Source of the DNA: Desulfovibrio sp. UBA6121
GTDB taxonomy: Bacteria; Desulfobacterota; Desulfovibrionia; Desulfovibrionales; Desulfovibrionaceae
NCBI GenBank assembly: GCA_002422505.1
Contig: DIVX01000073.1
Location: 1 to 20,183, forward strand
Direction of reading: 5' to 3'
DNA length: 20,183 nt
In this document: piece by piece, positions 1-6,315 of the stretch
How the letters are laid out: every line of letters starts with the position of its first letter
Position numbering within the stretch: the stretch's first letter is position 1
Position numbers and translations under genes: made by a program
Notes under the pieces: model-generated
Told to the model about the DNA's origin: nothing
What the model saw: the letters and a program-made list of their open reading frames with translations, nothing else
The model's database searches: none

Positions 1-512
1 TTGCCCGTGCCGGATTCGCCCAGCACCAGCACGGTGGAGCCGCTGGACGCAATCTGCGGCAGAATGCCCAAAGTGCGCTGAAAGGCCGGGCTGCGGCTCA
101 GAATGTCCTCCACGCGGTACATGCTGTCCAGCTTCTGCTGCATCAACCGCAGGGCCGAGAGGTCGCGAAAGGTCTCCACCCCGCCCACGATATTGCCCCG
201 GCGGTCGCGCAGGGGCGCGGCGCTAATGCTGATGGGCACCTTCTCGCCATCGGGCCGGACGAAGAAGAGCGAACGGTTGCTGCGGCTCTCCCCGGCCTTG
301 AGCGCGGCCTTGAGCGCGCAGGAGCCGTCGCAGATGCTGGAGCGGAACACCTCCCAGCATTTACGGCCCAGGGCCTCGGCCCGGGGCACCTTGGTTATGG
401 CGCTGGCGGCGCGGTTAAAGAAGGTGATGTTCCAGTCCGGGTCCACGGTGAACACGCCGTCGGCCAGGCTGTCCATGATGTGCTCGCAGGAGATGTCGCG
501 CAGGAAGCTCAT
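1..512 (-). CDS. Sigma-54-dependent PAS-domain transcriptional activator, N-terminal part (cut by window edge)
   Basis: The first 170 residues of a bacterial enhancer-binding protein are present. Such proteins bind upstream DNA and use ATP hydrolysis to open sigma-54 promoters. Residues about 8-118 form a PAS sensor domain starting HIMDSLADGVFTVDPDWNIT. It carries cysteines at 52, 61 and 65 in the pattern CWEVFRSSICDGSCAL. A short linker leads into the AAA+ domain, which breaks off at the Walker A motif LVLGESGTGK at the window edge. The ATG at 512 is preceded by AAAAGG eight bases upstream. The gene is divergent from the DUF5320-like gene, and the space between them holds two dyads and a -24/-12 promoter, so that gene is the probable target. 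The Cys-rich PAS resembles redox- or metal-responsive PAS domains, but the signal is unknown. The family call is secure; the DNA-binding domain lies outside the window. Confidence 0.93.
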   Translation of the reverse strand, partial: MSFLRDISCEHIMDSLADGVFTVDPDWNITFFNRAASAITKVPRAEALGRKCWEVFRSSICDGSCALKAALKAGESRSNRSLFFVRPDGEKVPISISAAPLRDRRGNIVGGVETFRDLSALRLMQQKLDSMYRVEDILSRSPAFQRTLGILPQIASSGSTVLVLGESGTG

Positions 513-558
513 ATTGCAGACCTTTTCTGGAGGAAAGCCCGTGTGGCGGGCGGAACAT

Positions 559-578
559 TGGGCGCAAAACACGCCCGA
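559..578. promoter_or_regulatory. Candidate activator-binding site 1 (20-bp dyad)
   Basis: The sequence is TGGGCGC-N7-GCCCGA with an inverted GGGC-N9-GCCC core. A copy with the same architecture lies exactly 30 bp downstream, and 15 of 20 positions are identical. The centre is about 128 bp upstream of the predicted start of the DUF5320-like transcript, a normal position for an upstream activating sequence of a sigma-54 activator. Binding by the divergently encoded activator is inference. Confidence 0.6.
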
Positions 579-588
579 TGTGAAAAAG

Positions 589-608
589 TGGGCGCGATTC
601 GAGCCCGA
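589..608. promoter_or_regulatory. Candidate activator-binding site 2 (20-bp dyad)
   Basis: This is the second copy of TGGGCGC-N7-GCCCGA, with the same GGGC-N9-GCCC inverted core as site 1. The 30-bp offset is close to three helical turns, which would place both sites on one face of the DNA. Its centre is about 98 bp upstream of the predicted start site. Confidence 0.6.
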
Positions 609-670
609 AGACCGTTCTACTCCGCCCTCCTCCCTTGTCAAGCTCCCAGAAACATATCATGATTCAGCAA

Positions 671-686
671 CGGCACGACTGATGCT
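671..686 (+). promoter_or_regulatory. Sigma-54 (-24/-12) promoter of the DUF5320-like gene
   Basis: CGGCACGACTGATGCT fits the sigma-54 pattern TGGCACG-N4-TTGCT, with GG at 672-673, exactly ten bases, then GC at 684-685. It differs from consensus at the first T of each element. The expected start is near 697, leaving a leader of about 30 bases before the ATG at 728. The neighbouring sigma-54 activator gene and the two upstream dyads support the call. Confidence 0.65.
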
Positions 687-727
687 TCCTCCTATTGCAA
701 ACGGCCGCATACGGCCAAGGAGGATTT

Positions 728-1033
728 ATGCCGAACAGAGATGGAACAGGCCCGCAGGGCCAGGGTAAGGGAGCAGGCAAGGGGCGCGGCCCCTGTGGCC
801 AGGGCGCGGGCCAGGGTGCTGGCCAGGGTGCTGGCGGCCAGGGCGCGGGCCAGGGTGCTGGCGGCCAGGGCATGGGTCAGGGAGCTGGCCAAGGCCAGGG
901 CGCTGGCGGCAAGGGCCGGGGCCAGGGCGGCCAAGGCCAGGGCGGCAAGGGCCGCGGAGCCTGTGGCAGAAACGCCTGCGCCAGAAGGACCGGCGGCAAC
1001 CGGGCCTGCACGCGAAACGGGCGCGGCAGGTAA
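728..1033 (+). CDS. Glycine/glutamine-rich DUF5320-like protein
   Basis: The product is 101 residues. It opens with MPNRDGTGPQGQG, matching the MP-x-x-DGTGP-x-G-x-G opening typical of DUF5320 proteins, then GRGPC. The middle (residues about 25-80) is almost entirely G, Q, A and K in GQGAG and GGQGAG repeats. The C-terminus has a basic, cysteine-containing patch, CGRNACARRTGGNRAC. The start at 728 is fixed by AAGGAGG at 717-723; an in-frame ATG at 695 lacks a comparable site and precedes the predicted transcription start. In anaerobes such genes often lie near NifX/NifB-type iron-molybdenum cofactor genes and sigma-54 regulators; here only the regulator is visible. The biochemical role is unknown. 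The coding DNA is itself a run of imperfect repeats, so length may vary between strains. Confidence 0.8.
   Translation: MPNRDGTGPQGQGKGAGKGRGPCGQGAGQGAGQGAGGQGAGQGAGGQGMGQGAGQGQGAGGKGRGQGGQGQGGKGRGACGRNACARRTGGNRACTRNGRGR
799..960 (+). repeat. Imperfect tandem repeats inside the DUF5320-like gene
   Basis: Units of 12-15 bases built on GGCCAGGGTGCTGG and GGCCAGGGCGCGGG recur with small changes and encode the GQGAG repeats. All unit lengths are multiples of three, so loss or gain would keep the frame. This is coding DNA, not a CRISPR array. Confidence 0.7.
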
Positions 1034-1142
1034 CGCCCGCGCAAAGACCAGGGGGCGCAGGAACGCAGAGGCCGCACGGCCCGCGCCTGCGCCCGGGTCC
1101 CCCCCCCGGCGGAGCAAAGGCTTGCGCCGGGCCGAAACGGAT

Positions 1143-1173
1143 TGTCCGGCCACATGGCCGGGCACGAATTTTT
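1143..1173 (+). terminator. Probable intrinsic terminator after the DUF5320-like gene
   Basis: A nine-pair stem (1143-1151 with 1156-1164, one G-U pair) closes on the loop ACAT and is followed by CGAATTTTT. It lies 110 bases after the stop codon, which suggests the DUF5320-like gene is transcribed alone. The rest of the 1034-1349 gap is very GC-rich and shows no gene. Confidence 0.5.
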
Positions 1174-1349
1174 CCACGCGGGGCGGCAGGCCGTGCCCGC
1201 GCTTTCGACTGCGCCGGCTCGTTTCACCGGCCTGCGGGCCAGGCGCCCGGCCCAGACGGCCGCGCCACACGAACGCAACGCGCCAGGGGCCGGGCCCTGC
1301 GGGCGCAGGAACACGCAAGCAGCAACCTCCAACGCAAAGGATGCCCTCC

Positions 1350-3056
1350 ATGTCGCAGCATGTCGTCGTCATCGGCGCGGTGGCCCTAGGCCCCAAGGCC
1401 GCCGCACGTTTCAAACGCCTGGAGCCGGGCAGCCGCGTCACCCTGGTGGACCGCGAGAAACTGTTCTCCTACGGCGGGTGCGGCATTCCCTTCTTTGTTT
1501 CCGGCGAGGTGGCCGATGTGGCCGAACTGCGCAAAACAGCCTTCCACATGGTGCGCGACGCTGAATTCTTCCGCAAGACCAAGGGCGTGGACGTGCGCGC
1601 CGAGACCGAAGCCATCGCCATAGACCGCGCGGCCAAGACCGTGACCCTGCGCCACCTGCCCACCGGCAAGGAGGAAGTGCTGGCCTACGACCAGTTGGTG
1701 CTCGGCATGGGCAGCAGCCCGGTGATTTTGCCCGTGCCCGGCGCCACCCTGCCCGGCATCTTCACCGTGAACAGCCTGGAGGCCGCGCAAGGCATCCGCG
1801 ACCTGGCCGCCGCTGGCGGCGTGAACCGCGCGGTGGTCATCGGCGCGGGCTTCATCGGCTTGGAAATGGCCGTCGCCCTCACCGACCTCTGGGGCATCGA
1901 GACCACGGTCATCGAGTTCCGCGACCAGCTTCTGCCCGGCGTGAGCGGCCATAATCTGGCCAGCATGGCCCTGCGCCACATGAAGGAAAAGGGCGTGGAG
2001 TTCCGCCTGGCCGAGCAAGTGCAGTCCTTCGAGGCCGGGCCCGACGGCCGCGTGGCCCGCGTTATAACCGACAAAGGCAGCCTCGACGCCGATCTGGTCA
2101 TCATGTCCGTGGGCGTGCGGCCCAACTCCGAGCTGGCAAAGAACGCCGGGCTCAACGTCTCGGAACGCGGCGGCGTCTTTGTGGACGAAACCCTGCGCAC
2201 CTCCGACCCGGCCATCTTCGCCGGGGGCGACTGCGTGCTGCTGCCCCACGCCCTGACCAAGGCCCCGGTCTACCTGCCCCTGGGCTCCATGGCCAACCGC
2301 CAGGGACGCGTCATCGGCACCAACCTGGCCGGGGGCAAGGCCACCTTCCCGCCTGTGGTGGGCACCTGGTGCGTCAAGCTTTTCGACCTCGCCGCCGCAG
2401 GCACCGGCCTCACCCTGCCCGCCGCCAAGGCCGCCGGGTTCGACGCCCTGTGCGTGCACGCGGGCATGCTCGACCGCGCCCACTTCTACCCCGAAAAAGG
2501 CCTCATGAGCCTGGACCTTGTGGTGGAGCGCGGCACGGGCCGGGTGCTCGGCATGCAAGGGCTGGCCGCCATGGGCGACGCCCTGGTGGGCAAGGTGGAC
2601 GTGGTCGCCGCGCTGTTGCCCTCCGGTCCCACCGCCTACGACCTGGGCAACGTGGAGCTGGCCTACTCCCCGCCCTTCGCCGCCGCGCTGGATATTCTGA
2701 ACGTGCTGGGCAACGTGGCCGACAACATCATCGCCGGGCGCGTCAAAGGCATCCACGTGGATGAGTTCGCCGCCCTCTGGAACGATGGCGAAGACCGCAT
2801 CATCCTGGATTGCCGCGAGCACCACGGCATAGAGCACCTGCTGGAGAAACACCCCGGACGCTGGTTCAACATTCCGCAAGGCGATCTGGCCGAGCGCCTG
2901 CACGAGCTCCCGCGCGACAAGCAGATAGTGCTGATGTGCAACACCGGCGCACGCTCCTACGAGGCCTTCGTCACCCTGGCGCACAACGGCTTCACCAACA
3001 TCGTCAGCGTGGAAGGCGGCATGACCGCCGTCAACGCCGCTGGCATCGAAGTGTAG
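1350..3056 (+). CDS. FAD-dependent NADH persulfide / CoA-disulfide reductase with C-terminal rhodanese domain
   Basis: This 568-residue protein belongs to the fused CoA-disulfide reductase/rhodanese family. Characterised members reduce CoA persulfide or polysulfide with NAD(P)H, releasing sulfide. An N-terminal FAD Rossmann motif (VVVIGAVALGPKAA, residues 5-18) is followed by the single redox cysteine C44 in YGGCGIPFF. The second dinucleotide fold is VVIGAGFIGLEMA (162-174), and IFAGGDC closes the FAD site. Residues about 470-568 form a rhodanese domain with its active cysteine C530 in CNTGARS. The ATG at 1350 is preferred because AAAGG ends nine bases before it; the in-frame ATG at 1341 abuts that site. 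It lies downstream of the DUF5320-like gene but is separated by a terminator-like hairpin. The first Rossmann motif departs from the usual GGVAGG form. Family call strong; exact substrate inferred. Confidence 0.9.
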   Translation: MSQHVVVIGAVALGPKAAARFKRLEPGSRVTLVDREKLFSYGGCGIPFFVSGEVADVAELRKTAFHMVRDAEFFRKTKGVDVRAETEAIAIDRAAKTVTLRHLPTGKEEVLAYDQLVLGMGSSPVILPVPGATLPGIFTVNSLEAAQGIRDLAAAGGVNRAVVIGAGFIGLEMAVALTDLWGIETTVIEFRDQLLPGVSGHNLASMALRHMKEKGVEFRLAEQVQSFEAGPDGRVARVITDKGSLDADLVIMSVGVRPNSELAKNAGLNVSERGGVFVDETLRTSDPAIFAGGDCVLLPHALTKAPVYLPLGSMANRQGRVIGTNLAGGKATFPPVVGTWCVKLFDLAAAGTGLTLPAAKAAGFDALCVHAGMLDRAHFYPEKGLMSLDLVVERGTGRVLGMQGLAAMGDALVGKVDVVAALLPSGPTAYDLGNVELAYSPPFAAALDILNVLGNVADNIIAGRVKGIHVDEFAALWNDGEDRIILDCREHHGIEHLLEKHPGRWFNIPQGDLAERLHELPRDKQIVLMCNTGARSYEAFVTLAHNGFTNIVSVEGGMTAVNAAGIEV

Positions 3057-3080
3057 AGAGAGCAAAGAGAAGAGAATACA

Positions 3081-3142
3081 AGGGCGCTGCCCGTATTCTG
3101 TACCCGGAACGGGCCGCCGGGGGGCTGCGCGCCCCCCCGGCG
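3081..3142. repeat. Extragenic hairpins of the GGGCGCTGCCC type after the reductase gene
   Basis: GGGCGCTGCCC and CCCGGAACGGG are followed by a ten-pair stem (3115-3124 with 3133-3142, eight-base loop). There is no T-run, so it may end transcription poorly on its own. The layout resembles the repeat at 13691-13738. Confidence 0.5.
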
Positions 3143-3226
3143 TTATGCAGAAAGCAAGCGTGTTTCATTCAAGAGATAGACACAAATGTCGTGTGATACC
3201 CTGGCCTTGCTAACTTGCGAGGAAAC

Positions 3227-3252
3227 TGGTTATACTTGTATCGTATTAACCA
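3227..3252. promoter_or_regulatory. Inverted repeat upstream of the Abi promoter
   Basis: TGGTTATAC and GTATTAACCA face each other across seven bases, with one bulged base. It lies about 50 bases before the predicted -35 box of the Abi gene and could be an operator. No protein can be assigned. Confidence 0.25.
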
Positions 3253-3300
3253 TGCGCCGTTTGAGAAACGCCAATTATACGCGCAATTCGACCAAAGGAC

Positions 3301-3329
3301 TTGACTGTGCCAGCCACCGAGAATAGTAT
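3301..3329 (+). promoter_or_regulatory. Sigma-70-type promoter for the Abi gene
   Basis: TTGACT (3301-3306), a 17-base spacer and TAGTAT (3324-3329) lie about 65 bases before the Abi start codon. The -35 box matches consensus at five of six positions. The surrounding 3057-3393 gap becomes AT-rich from about 3143 and holds no other gene. Confidence 0.45.
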
Positions 3330-3393
3330 TCTCTCACTGAGCCCAGGCCTCTGCCAAAGACTTTGTCTGCGGTAAGCTTGGGCGATCTTATTT

Positions 3394-4412
3394 ATGCCGC
3401 CAGCCTCCCCACCCAAGCCATACAAATCATATCAAGAGTTGCTGTCGATCCTTGAGTCGCGCGGCATGACCATTGAGGACTCGACGCGAGCGATACGAAA
3501 ACTTGCCCAGGTCGGCTACTACCAACTCAGTGGGTTTTGGTATCCATGCAGGGAAATTTGCTTTGACGAAAAGGGCCAAGCAAAAAAGGAAAGCCTTGGA
3601 AGCAACTGGAGCCTCAAGCGTCATGATACTTTTCTTTCGGGGACATCCTTCAACTCGATTTTCGCATTGTATTTGCTCGACAAGAAGCTGCGCATTTTAG
3701 TCTTTGACGCACTTGAAAGGAAATAGAGATTTTTACACGGTCAATAATAGCACACGAACTTGGCCGCGTTTCCCCTCTGGCCTATATTGATGAGAATCTC
3801 ATTCGCCCAAAATTCAAAAAACTGAATGATAATGGCCAATCCACCTGGCTGAAATTTCTAACAAAACAACAAGCGCTCATTGAAAAGAGCAGAGAGGATT
3901 GCATCGTTTGGCACAAAACAAAGAATATGGAAATCCCATTCTGGGTGGTCATTGAAACGTGGGATTTCGGCATGCTGAATTGCTACTACAGAATGTTAAA
4001 GCCTGAATACAAAACATTGATATGCTCTAGGATTGATGATTCCATTTGCCCTGTATTTGGAAGTTGGCTCGAAACACTGAACACATTGCGCAACAAATGT
4101 GCACACCACACACGTATTTGGAACACTAAGTTCAACAACAGAGTTAATGTACCTCAAATCGAGTACTTTGAAAACACATGTCCCCATGAGGACCAAAGAC
4201 AAAGAATATTTTGATGCATCTCGATAATCTGGTATTTGCTTTGCATTATTGGCCCAAGATCAAAATGGATATATAATATTGGAACGGTACTACAAGGTAT
4301 GCCAAACATACCGAACTGCTCATTGCAAACAATGGGCTGCACAGACCCGGACCGATTCCCTCTCGATCTGTTTGTTTCGAATCGCCCGAAGCAGCCTTCC
4401 CAAATCGCATAA
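3394..4412 (+). pseudogene. Abi_2-family (AbiD/AbiF-type) abortive-infection gene, broken by a frameshift and an in-frame stop
   Basis: Three pieces join into one Abi_2 protein of about 339 residues. Abi_2 proteins are HEPN-superfamily phage-defence factors thought to cut RNA. Piece 1 (3394-3726) starts MPPASPPKPYKSYQELLSIL and ends VFDALERK-stop. Homologues continue ALERIEI-x-R at this point, and that sequence (IEIFTRSIIAHELG) appears in another frame from 3723, implying two extra bases near 3721. Piece 2 runs open to the TGA at 4212-4214 and carries the HEPN motif RNKCAH (4089-4106). Beyond the TGA the same frame continues to TAA at 4410 with the family's C-terminal signature, including IIGPRSKW and MGCTDPDRFPLDLF. 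The region is visibly AT-richer than its neighbours, so it was probably acquired. No strong ribosome site precedes 3394. An assembly error could explain one lesion but less easily both. Confidence 0.8.
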
Positions 4413-4459
4413 AAACCGCCCCTGACCAGCCGGAACACCGGAGGCCAGGGGCGGTTTTT
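4411..4459. terminator. Strong bidirectional intrinsic terminator
   Basis: A perfect 14-pair stem, AAAAACCGCCCCTG (4411-4424) with its complement (4446-4459), ends in TTTTT on both strands. It sits between the convergent Abi remnant and the aminotransferase gene on the minus strand, 26 bases past the latter's stop. The final TAA of the Abi frame overlaps its first bases. Confidence 0.9.
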
Positions 4460-4484
4460 ATTGTTGCGGCGAAAGACGGGGAGT

Positions 4485-5684
4485 TTACTTGGCGGCCTTG
4501 GCCTTCTCCATGGCGCGCTTGAAACCCTCGGCAGAGCGGTTGATGACCTCCTCGCCCACGCAGAAGGCCAGGCGGAAGTGGCCCGGGCAGCCGAAGCCCT
4601 TGCCCGGCACGGCCAGAATGCGTTCCTCCACCAGCAGGCTCACAAAGGCCACGTCGTCGCCGCCGGGGGCCTGGGGGAAGAAGTAGAACGCCCCGCGCGG
4701 CAGGGGGTATTCGTAGCCCGCCGCGTCCAGCACCTTTTTCATGGCGTCGCGCCGCTTGGCGTAAATGCCCGCGTCCACCTGGGAGCCGAGAGCCTTGAAG
4801 AGCAGCTTCTGCGCCAGGGCGGGCGCGTTGACAAAACCCAGGATGCGGTTGGCCAGGATGATGCCCGCCACCAGCTCGCTCTTGCCCGGCATGGCCGGGT
4901 TCACCAGGGCGTAGCCCACGCGCGCGCCCGCCAGGGACAAATTCTTGGAGAAGGAGCTGACCACCACCGTGTACGGATACAGCGGCAACAACGAGGGCAC
5001 CGTGATGCCGTCGAAGGCCAGGAAGCGGTAGGGTTCGTCCGCCAGCAAAAAGATGGGCCGCGCGCGGCCCGCGTTCTTGCGGGTCAGCATGGCGGCAAGT
5101 TCTTTGAGCGTTTTCAGCGGGTAGACCACGCCCGTGGGATTGTTGGGCGAATTGATGAGCAGCACGCGGGTTTTGTCGGTGATGGCGGCCTCAAGGGCGG
5201 CCACGTCCAGGTCGAAGGTGCCGGGCTTGGCGGGCGCGGTTTTGAGCACGCCGCCGTGGTTCTCGATGTAGAAGCCATACTCCACAAAGTACGGCGCGGG
5301 GCAAAGCACCTCGTCGCCGGGCTCTATGACCGCGCGGTAGAAGGTGTTTATGGCCCCGGCCGCGCCGCAGGTGATGACCAGGCTGTCCGGCGGCACGTCA
5401 ACGCCCTGCTCGCGGGAAACTTCCTTTGCCAGGGCCTCGCGCACGTGGGGGTAGCCGAAGTTCGGCATGTAGCCGAAGGCGAAGGGCTGCCCGGCCTCGT
5501 CGGCGATGTCGCGCAGGCCGGTGGCGATGCACGCGGGCGGCGGCAGGTCCGGGTTGCCCAGGCTGAAGTCGCACACCTGGTCCTCGCCGTACTGCTTCTT
5601 GAGCTCGATGCCTGCCTCGAACATGCGGCGAATCCAGGACGAACGGTCCATGTAGCTTTTTACCTGACTGGAGAGGATCTGCAT
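4485..5684 (-). CDS. Class I PLP-dependent aminotransferase (aspartate aminotransferase-like)
   Basis: This 399-residue fold-type I aminotransferase moves an amino group between an amino acid and a 2-oxo acid. SPNNPTG (179-185), DEPY (216-219) and the PLP-binding lysine K247 in SSFSKNLSLAGARVGY are all present. FSLGNPDLPPP near the start and GAFYFFP near the end are also family hallmarks. The length is normal. The ATG at 5684 is preceded by AAGGAG (5690-5695), five bases away. It is transcribed toward the terminator at 4411-4459 and seems to be a single-gene unit. A second, distinct aminotransferase of the same superfamily lies at 15859-17034. The amino acid used cannot be told from sequence alone. 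Confidence 0.9.
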   Translation of the reverse strand: MQILSSQVKSYMDRSSWIRRMFEAGIELKKQYGEDQVCDFSLGNPDLPPPACIATGLRDIADEAGQPFAFGYMPNFGYPHVREALAKEVSREQGVDVPPDSLVITCGAAGAINTFYRAVIEPGDEVLCPAPYFVEYGFYIENHGGVLKTAPAKPGTFDLDVAALEAAITDKTRVLLINSPNNPTGVVYPLKTLKELAAMLTRKNAGRARPIFLLADEPYRFLAFDGITVPSLLPLYPYTVVVSSFSKNLSLAGARVGYALVNPAMPGKSELVAGIILANRILGFVNAPALAQKLLFKALGSQVDAGIYAKRRDAMKKVLDAAGYEYPLPRGAFYFFPQAPGGDDVAFVSLLVEERILAVPGKGFGCPGHFRLAFCVGEEVINRSAEGFKRAMEKAKAAK

Positions 5685-5798
5685 GAGAACTCCTTGGGAT
5701 TATGGCGCACAGGCCCACACGTGTGAAGAAAGGGCGTGCGCATACCCCGCGCCGCCCAAAGGTGCAGACGCAAGACTAGCCAAAGCGCGGGGGAAAGC

Positions 5799-5815
5799 CA
5801 AGGGGGCTTCGCCCC
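5799..5815 (-). terminator. Weak terminator-like hairpin after the small exported protein gene
   Basis: Read on the minus strand, GGGGC-GAA-GCCCC is followed by CCTTGGCTTTCC. It lies about 40 bases past the stop codon at 5856. The short stem and broken T-run keep confidence low. It also resembles the CAAGGGGC repeat family. Confidence 0.3.
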
Positions 5816-5855
5816 GAATCAGGCGGCTCGGGCGGACCGGGAAAGGGGACGGCGT

Positions 5856-6209
5856 TTACTCCGCCAACCGCTCCGCAGGCCAGGTGAGCAGAAACACCTG
5901 CTTGAGGCCCAGCTTCTGCTTCAGGTACGCGCCGATTTCCTTGCCCATGTTCTTGGGTGCGGAGACCATGTAGGACACGTTTTCCGGCGCGTACTCCTTG
6001 CCCAGGGTGCCGATGTCGCCGCCGGTGGAACGGGAGGCCGTGAAGCCCCCGGCGTTCTTGATGAGATAGGTGTTCAGGTCGTGCAGCTTCTCGTCCGACA
6101 CGGCGGCCGGAACGACGAAGAAATGCACCGTGGCCGGGGTGCCCGCCAGGGCGGAGGAGGCCAGGGCCGCCACAAGGGCCAGGGCCAGGAGCAGGGACTT
6201 CAGTTTCAT
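5856..6209 (-). CDS. Small exported protein of unknown function
   Basis: The product has 117 residues. Residues 1-22 form a clear Sec signal peptide: MKLK, a leucine/alanine core, and cleavage after ALA, just before GTPATVHFFVV. The mature part of about 95 residues has no cysteine and reads like a small alternating strand/helix domain (VHFFVVPAAVSDEKLHDLN, then KEIGAYLKQKLGLKQVFLL). It is predicted to be periplasmic. The ATG at 6209 has GAGG seven bases upstream. It lies 106 bases after the DUF4239 gene on the same strand, so the two may be co-transcribed. I do not recognise the family. Confidence 0.75.
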   Translation of the reverse strand: MKLKSLLLALALVAALASSALAGTPATVHFFVVPAAVSDEKLHDLNTYLIKNAGGFTASRSTGGDIGTLGKEYAPENVSYMVSAPKNMGKEIGAYLKQKLGLKQVFLLTWPAERLAE

Positions 6210-6315
6210 GCGCGGATCCTCATTGTGTTCGTGTTTGATCGTTGAGCGTCACAATGCGCAAAACCAGTGCGGCATCAAAACAAGCAAAAACAGCGGCCCG
6301 GCGGCGCCACCCGGA

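Noticed and set aside
799..960. CRISPR-like array
   Set aside because: Repeats are 12-15 bases, contiguous, in frame and coding; there are no spacers.
741..1349. Long N-terminal extension of the reductase
   Set aside because: The open frame upstream of 1350 is Arg/Ala-rich noise caused by high GC, overlaps the DUF5320-like gene in another frame, and the FAD domain begins right after 1350.
1386..3065. Long minus-strand open frame opposite the reductase gene
   Set aside because: It is a shadow of high-GC codon bias; the plus strand carries all conserved motifs.
3143..3393. tRNA or attachment site next to the Abi island
   Set aside because: No cloverleaf, integrase gene or flanking direct repeat could be seen.
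3712..3728. Programmed -1 frameshift in the Abi gene
   Set aside because: GAAAGGAAATAG lacks a canonical X-XXY-YYZ slippery site, and a -1 shift would add a residue compared with the expected ALERIEI join; a two-base insertion fits exactly.
4212..4214. In-frame TGA of the Abi gene as selenocysteine
   Set aside because: Abi_2 proteins do not carry a conserved cysteine at this position, no clear SECIS-like hairpin follows, and an upstream frameshift already breaks the gene.
5699..5727. TTCACA-N17-CATAAT as a promoter for the minus-strand aminotransferase
   Set aside because: The boxes look good, but the predicted start would fall inside the Shine-Dalgarno, leaving a leader of about eight bases; not supported enough to annotate.
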